Origin: Pseudomonadota bacterium
Lineage (GTDB): Bacteria; Myxococcota_A; Polyangia; Haliangiales; Haliangiaceae
Length of the DNA: 8,722 bases
NCBI GenBank assembly: GCA_023430775.1
Contig: JAEYYY010000846.1
Span: 1 to 8,722, forward strand
Reading direction: 5' to 3'
Shown piece after piece: positions 5,354 through 8,722 of this stretch (its first letter is position 1; every line of letters starts with the position of its first letter). The notes under the pieces are model-generated. The model was not told the origin of the DNA and did not search any database. It saw only the letters and a list, made by a program, of their open reading frames with translations. A program made the position numbers and the translations under genes.

Positions 5354-6664
5354 ATGCGGCTGGTGATGGCGTTCCTTTGTGTGTGTGCGTGTGGAGGCAA
5401 CGACGCGGCACCGATCGATGGCCCCGCTGGCGATGACGACGCCACGACCGACACCGACGCGCCGATGCCGAGTGGTCCGGTCACGGTGCGCGTGCTTGAC
5501 GACGGAGTCGCGATCCCCGATGTCGCGGTCGTGTTACACGCGAACGACGGAACGGCGCTCGCCGAGCTGTCGACCGACGGGAACGGCGAGGTGTCGATCG
5601 ATGATCCACCCTCCGGCGCGATGGTCACCGTCCTCCGCGAGTCCACGCAGGGCGCGAGGTTCCAGCTGTCGACGGTGGTCGGCATCGAGCCCGGCGACTC
5701 GATCCTGATCGGCACACCGGGAGCGCCGAACGAACCCACGACGCAGGTCCGCGTCACCTTCCCGGGTGCGTTCCCGAACGCCGACAGCTACATCGGCGAT
5801 CTGGGGTGCAGCGGCCTGTCGGGCGTCGTCAACCCGGGCTCGATCGTCACGCGCGATGTCGGCGTGTCTTGCCTCGGCGATGACGATGACTTCGACGTCC
5901 TCGCCTTCGCGCGCGAAGGCACGACGCTTCGCGCGTTCGCCGCCGTCCACGATGTGCCGCAGGCCGCGAGCGGACCGACGGACCTCGTGGTCTCCGACTG
6001 GCAACCTGCCGAAACGCGCACCTTCGGGTTCGTGAACCTGCCGAACGACGTCACGCAGACCGACATCGATGTGCGATTCGCGATGGACGAGATCGGGCAA
6101 CAACCCGCGCAGCCTGCGAGTGGAGCCGCCGTGATCGTGCCGCCGTCCTCGCTGGTCGAGGGCTGGTACGTGCGCTCGATCATTCGCACCGTCTCGGGCG
6201 CCGAGACGCGCATGTGGTCGCGGCGTCAGGTACTTCCCGCATCCACCCCCGATCCGGTCGAGCTCGACTTCACCACCTACGGGCCGCAGTTCGACAGCAT
6301 GGACCTCGACACCACCACGCCATCCCGGCCGACCACGAGCTGGACGACCTCCGCGCCGATCGCGTCGCTCGATGCGATCGCAGTCCAGCTCGTGTGGACC
6401 GATCCGCAGATCCACTCGTGGACGCTGATCGTGCCCGCGAACGCCACCACCGTCACCGCACCGGCGTTGCCGACCAGCGCCGCAGCCTTCCTGCCCACTG
6501 CCAGCGTCGACTATCTGCGGGCGATCACCTTCGCGTTCTCGTTCGCAGGCAACGGGGGTTATGCCGGCTTCCGCAACGATCAACCGTTCGAGCTCGGCAA
6601 CCTGATGCTGAGGGCCGTGCGGCAGGAAGCGCAGATGCTGTTCTATCAACGGACCTCGCCGTAG
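5354..6664 (+). CDS. Lipoprotein with N-terminal carboxypeptidase-regulatory-like domain
   Basis: This 436-residue protein starts MRLVMAFLCVCAC with lipobox VCAC (Cys13), so it is probably lipid-anchored. Residues 14-40 form an Asp/Thr/Pro/Gly-rich linker of the kind common in myxobacterial lipoproteins. Residues 42-94 (VTVRVLDDGVAIPDVAVVL, then AELSTDGNGEVSI) look like a carboxypeptidase-regulatory/Cna-B-type beta-sandwich, with the usual 'G.PI.dv.V.l....g....TD..G.v.i' pattern. The remaining 340 or so residues are beta-rich, with no membrane segment and no family I recognise. ATG 5354 is preferred to an in-frame TTG at 5312, since it starts the signal peptide with an Arg at position 2 and lies 7 nt after TACCCT. 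The gene converges on the minus-strand gene ending at 6672, with only 7 bp between stops. No enzymatic role can be assigned. Confidence 0.88.
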   Translation: MRLVMAFLCVCACGGNDAAPIDGPAGDDDATTDTDAPMPSGPVTVRVLDDGVAIPDVAVVLHANDGTALAELSTDGNGEVSIDDPPSGAMVTVLRESTQGARFQLSTVVGIEPGDSILIGTPGAPNEPTTQVRVTFPGAFPNADSYIGDLGCSGLSGVVNPGSIVTRDVGVSCLGDDDDFDVLAFAREGTTLRAFAAVHDVPQAASGPTDLVVSDWQPAETRTFGFVNLPNDVTQTDIDVRFAMDEIGQQPAQPASGAAVIVPPSSLVEGWYVRSIIRTVSGAETRMWSRRQVLPASTPDPVELDFTTYGPQFDSMDLDTTTPSRPTTSWTTSAPIASLDAIAVQLVWTDPQIHSWTLIVPANATTVTAPALPTSAAAFLPTASVDYLRAITFAFSFAGNGGYAGFRNDQPFELGNLMLRAVRQEAQMLFYQRTSP

Positions 6665-6671
6665 AGCCAGC

Positions 6672-8186
6672 TCACTTCACGCCGGTGACGTAACCCGAAG
6701 GCGGTCGCGCAGCTTCGATCGCGAGCTTGGGATACTTCTTCTTCAGCTCTGCCGCCGCGGTCGCGTTGCCGATCACGAGCACGCGCTTGACGGTCTTCGG
6801 CAGCCTCTTCAGCTCGATCGACTTCGCGAACCCGAACTTGTCGGGATAGACGCGCACGATCTCGTCGCGCCCCTCGCGCGACAGCTCCATCGCGCTCAGC
6901 CACTCGAGCCGCAGCGTCTTCAGCTTCGGAAACCTCTTCGACGACCACAGCGCGGCCGCTGCAGCACCGAGGTCGTCGCGGATGATCAGGTGCTCCACGC
7001 GCTTGCCCAGCGCATCCGAGAAGCTCGCGACCTGCTTGGCATCGGCACACCCGATCGTCGTGATCTGGCCGTGGGCCTCGATCCACGGCAGCACACGCTT
7101 CGCAAACCGCTCCGCGATCGGCTTGCGCTTCCACTGCATGACGCGGATCGCGCGCAGCCGTGGCATCGGTGTGTTCTCGACGAGATCCATCAGCGCGTCC
7201 TCGAACACCTCGATGTCCTCGACCGTCGGCGCCACCGCCGCGAGCATCTGCCCGTACACCTTGCCCGTCGCCTGCCCCGACTCGAGGCGCTCGATCGTCC
7301 GGATCGCCGGATCCGCGAACACCTTCTTCCAGTCCTTGGTCGCCCACGCGCCGGCCATCTCGAGTCGTGACAGAAAGCCGCGGCGCAGGTCCGCGCGATA
7401 CGTCACCGCCCGCAGCGAGCCGAGCCACTCCTTGCCGTGCTCCTTGCACAGCTCGGTGGCGCGCGCGACCAGCTCGTCGGACGCTTCGCCTCTCGCCTCG
7501 CGCAGCTGCAACGCGATGAGCTCGCCGCGCGGATCACCCGCCGACTGCAGCGCATCCGCCAGCACCTCGCGCGGGCCGTCGCTCTGCGGATCCGCATACA
7601 CGGCCGCCTCGAGTGCCGCGACGTCGAGCTTCGACTTGGTGGGCGCGGCGTGCTTCGCCCATTTCGCGATCTGCTTGCCCTTCGCCGCCGCCGGCAACCG
7701 CTCGACGAGCTTCGCGACGCCATCGTCATCAGACCAGGCAATCTCGGGCAGCGCCGACGATCCGGCCGCCTCGTCGTCGGCATGAGGAACCAGCGCTTCC
7801 ACCATCGCCAGGCTCGCATCCTCGAAGCCGCACACCGGCGAGCGCAGCGCCGCGGTCGCCAGCACCGCGCGCCCGATCCGCGGATCGCACGGCAGCTTCG
7901 CGAGCGCCATGAACCGCTCGGCGACCGCCGCGCTCTTGTCGCCGGAGAAGTGCTCCTTGCCATCGAGCAGCTTCGGCAGCTTGTCGAGCACGCGATCGAG
8001 AAACCAGCTCCGCGTGCGTGGGTCGGCGACGCCTTCGATCCACGCGCGGTGATAGTCGATGTTCTTCGTCATCTTCGGCAGCGCGAAGCTGCCCGCCGCC
8101 GCCCGACCGAGCACCTCGATCGCATCGGCGATGCGCGCGCTGCGACACGCGGTGAAGTCGGCGAGGGCCTCCTCGAGCTCGGCCAT
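6672..8186 (-). CDS. TIGR02996-domain protein with LRR-like C-terminus
   Basis: This is a 504-residue cytosolic protein with no signal peptide. Residues 1-190 are helical, Ala/Leu-rich and of unknown family. Residues about 191-232 carry the TIGR02996 'repeat-companion' motif: YADPQSDGPREVLADALQSA followed by GDPRGELIALQL, then the typical follow-on EHGKEWLG (249-256) and a 'RRGFLSRLEM' segment. From about 290 onward, irregular leucine-rich-repeat-like units appear (TIERLESG, TVEDIEVFEDA, MPRLRAIRVMQW, VEHLIIRDD, FPKLKTLRLEW), consistent with a protein-binding surface. Such domain pairs are common in Myxococcales and Gemmata and have no known biochemical function. ATG 8186 is preferred to the GTG at 8192: the TAATGT box then sits 6 nt upstream, whereas the GTG would directly abut the box. 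It lies downstream of the PEP mutase-like gene on the same strand, with a 120-bp gap. Confidence 0.9.
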   Translation of the reverse strand: MAELEEALADFTACRSARIADAIEVLGRAAAGSFALPKMTKNIDYHRAWIEGVADPRTRSWFLDRVLDKLPKLLDGKEHFSGDKSAAVAERFMALAKLPCDPRIGRAVLATAALRSPVCGFEDASLAMVEALVPHADDEAAGSSALPEIAWSDDDGVAKLVERLPAAAKGKQIAKWAKHAAPTKSKLDVAALEAAVYADPQSDGPREVLADALQSAGDPRGELIALQLREARGEASDELVARATELCKEHGKEWLGSLRAVTYRADLRRGFLSRLEMAGAWATKDWKKVFADPAIRTIERLESGQATGKVYGQMLAAVAPTVEDIEVFEDALMDLVENTPMPRLRAIRVMQWKRKPIAERFAKRVLPWIEAHGQITTIGCADAKQVASFSDALGKRVEHLIIRDDLGAAAAALWSSKRFPKLKTLRLEWLSAMELSREGRDEIVRVYPDKFGFAKSIELKRLPKTVKRVLVIGNATAAAELKKKYPKLAIEAARPPSGYVTGVK

Positions 8187-8192
8187 CCGCAC

Positions 8193-8198
8193 ACATTA
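8193..8198 (-). promoter_or_regulatory. -10-like box TAATGT, leaderless layout
   Basis: On the minus strand TAATGT fits TANNNT and is close to TATAAT-type boxes. It is followed by 6 nt (GTGCGG) before the ATG at 8186. No Shine-Dalgarno sequence is present. It is the best -10 in the window and suggests this gene has its own promoter inside the 120-bp gap. Confidence 0.55.
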
Positions 8199-8306
8199 CG
8201 GCACCGCGCGCGTCGATGCTGCGATGCGCAGACGAAACCCGAACCGCCGCGCTTCTGCGTGCAGACCCCGAGCTCGCCTTGTCGGTGCTCGCAGGTCTCG
8301 ACCGGA

Positions 8307-8722
8307 TCAGCGGGCGCGCTTGTCGAAGATCTCGGCGAGCGTCGCAAACGGCACGGCGCTCGCGAGCGCCTCGAACGTTCCCGTCTCGGCGATCGAGCGC
8401 GCCGCATCGAGGAACGCGCCCCATGCCACGCGCGCCAGGGTCGCTCCGACGCTGATCCGCCGCACCCCGACCTCCTCCAGCCGTGCGACCGTCAACCTCG
8501 GATCGGGACCGGTGACCACGACGTTGACCGCCGTCGGCGCGACCGCGCGCACCAGCTCGGGGATCCGGTCGGGCGGAATCCGAGGCGCGAACACGCACTC
8601 GGCCCCCGCAGCCGCGAACGCGACGCAGCGCTCGATCGCGATCCGGTCGGCATCCGGATCGCCCACCAGCCAGGCCTCGCATCGCGCGGTCAACACGACC
8701 GGCATCCCGCTGCGATCGATCG
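8307..8722 (-). CDS. PEP mutase / isocitrate lyase superfamily protein, C-terminal part (truncated by window edge)
   Basis: The minus strand is open from the right edge to a TGA at 8307, giving about 137 residues; the N-terminus, including the catalytic K-K-C-G-H-type loop of this superfamily, is outside the window. The visible part has the family's C-terminal order: MPVVLTARCEAWLVG (normally ARTDA/ARTEA), AFAAAGAECVFAPRIPP, AVNVVVTGP, and LEEVGVRRISVGATLA followed by a helix ending ETGTF. These are the last strands and helices of the (beta/alpha)8 barrel in PF13714-type carboxyvinyl-carboxyphosphonate phosphorylmutase/oxaloacetate hydrolase/methylisocitrate lyase-like enzymes. The substrate cannot be decided without the N-terminus. 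The Thr normally after Arg is Cys here (RCE). An ATG at 8705 is internal, not the start, since conserved sequence continues upstream (IDRSG). Confidence 0.88.
   Translation of the reverse strand, partial: IDRSGMPVVLTARCEAWLVGDPDADRIAIERCVAFAAAGAECVFAPRIPPDRIPELVRAVAPTAVNVVVTGPDPRLTVARLEEVGVRRISVGATLARVAWGAFLDAARSIAETGTFEALASAVPFATLAEIFDKRAR

Noticed and set aside
6664..6673. GAGC-CA-GCTC between the convergent stops as a bidirectional terminator
   Set aside because: A 4-bp stem with a 2-nt loop and no flanking T-run on either strand; not a credible terminator.
8219..8265. CTGCG-ATG-CGCAG (8219-8231) and TCTGC-GT-GCAGA (8254-8265) in the 120-bp gap as terminators or RNA structures
   Set aside because: Both are short with very small loops and lack a T-run; chance dyads are frequent in this composition. 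Apart from the TAATGT box I see nothing else in this gap.
1..8722. A defence island, secretion system, mobile element or biosynthetic cluster
   Set aside because: I checked the products and gaps in both strands and saw no nuclease, helicase, transposase, integrase, CRISPR repeat, toxin-antitoxin pair or modular synthase.

Overview
The window is GC-rich and almost fully coding, with seven genes separated by gaps of at most about 120 bp. It is bacterial chromosome, most likely from the Myxococcota (Kofleriaceae/Haliangium-like deltaproteobacteria). Three things point there: lipoproteins with Cys-Gly/Asp/Pro/Thr-rich linkers after a lipobox, a 'repeat-companion' TIGR02996 domain joined to degenerate leucine-rich repeats (typical of Myxococcales and Gemmata-type planctomycetes), and a high share of exported proteins of unknown function. 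This placement is inference from protein style. There is no rRNA or other marker gene, and I saw no tRNA, rRNA, CRISPR, IS element or transposase.

Layout, left to right. (1) Positions 398 to 1, minus strand: the start of a GTG-initiated lipoprotein with a LamG/concanavalin-like domain, cut by the window edge. (2) Divergent to it, 465-830 plus: a small cysteine-rich cytosolic protein. (3) 897-2012 and 2025-3134 plus: a two-gene operon encoding an uncharacterised secreted protein and a DUF4139-like probable lipoprotein. The second gene has the only strong Shine-Dalgarno sequence in the window. (4) 3233-5299 plus: a Tat-exported PhoD-type alkaline phosphatase/phosphodiesterase, preceded by a 98-bp gap with GTCGCA repeats and an inverted repeat. 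(5) 5354-6664 plus: a lipoprotein with an N-terminal carboxypeptidase-regulatory-like beta domain. (6) 8186-6672 minus, convergent with the previous gene: a TIGR02996/LRR-like cytosolic protein. (7) 8722-8307 minus: the C-terminal part of a PEP mutase/isocitrate lyase superfamily enzyme, cut by the right edge.

Five of the seven products appear to be exported or surface-attached, so most of the window looks like an envelope-protein neighbourhood. The secreted protein, DUF4139-like lipoprotein and phosphatase lie in tandem and may be co-expressed, but no shared pathway can be proved from sequence.

The most striking non-coding signal is a repeated promoter layout. Four starts (398-, 465+, 5354+, 8186-) have an exact TANNNT -10-like hexamer ending 6 or 7 nt before the start codon and no good Shine-Dalgarno sequence, as expected for leaderless mRNAs. 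The internal operon gene at 2025 has AAAGGAGA instead. This pattern also decides two start codons. I found no convincing defence, mobile or biosynthetic system.
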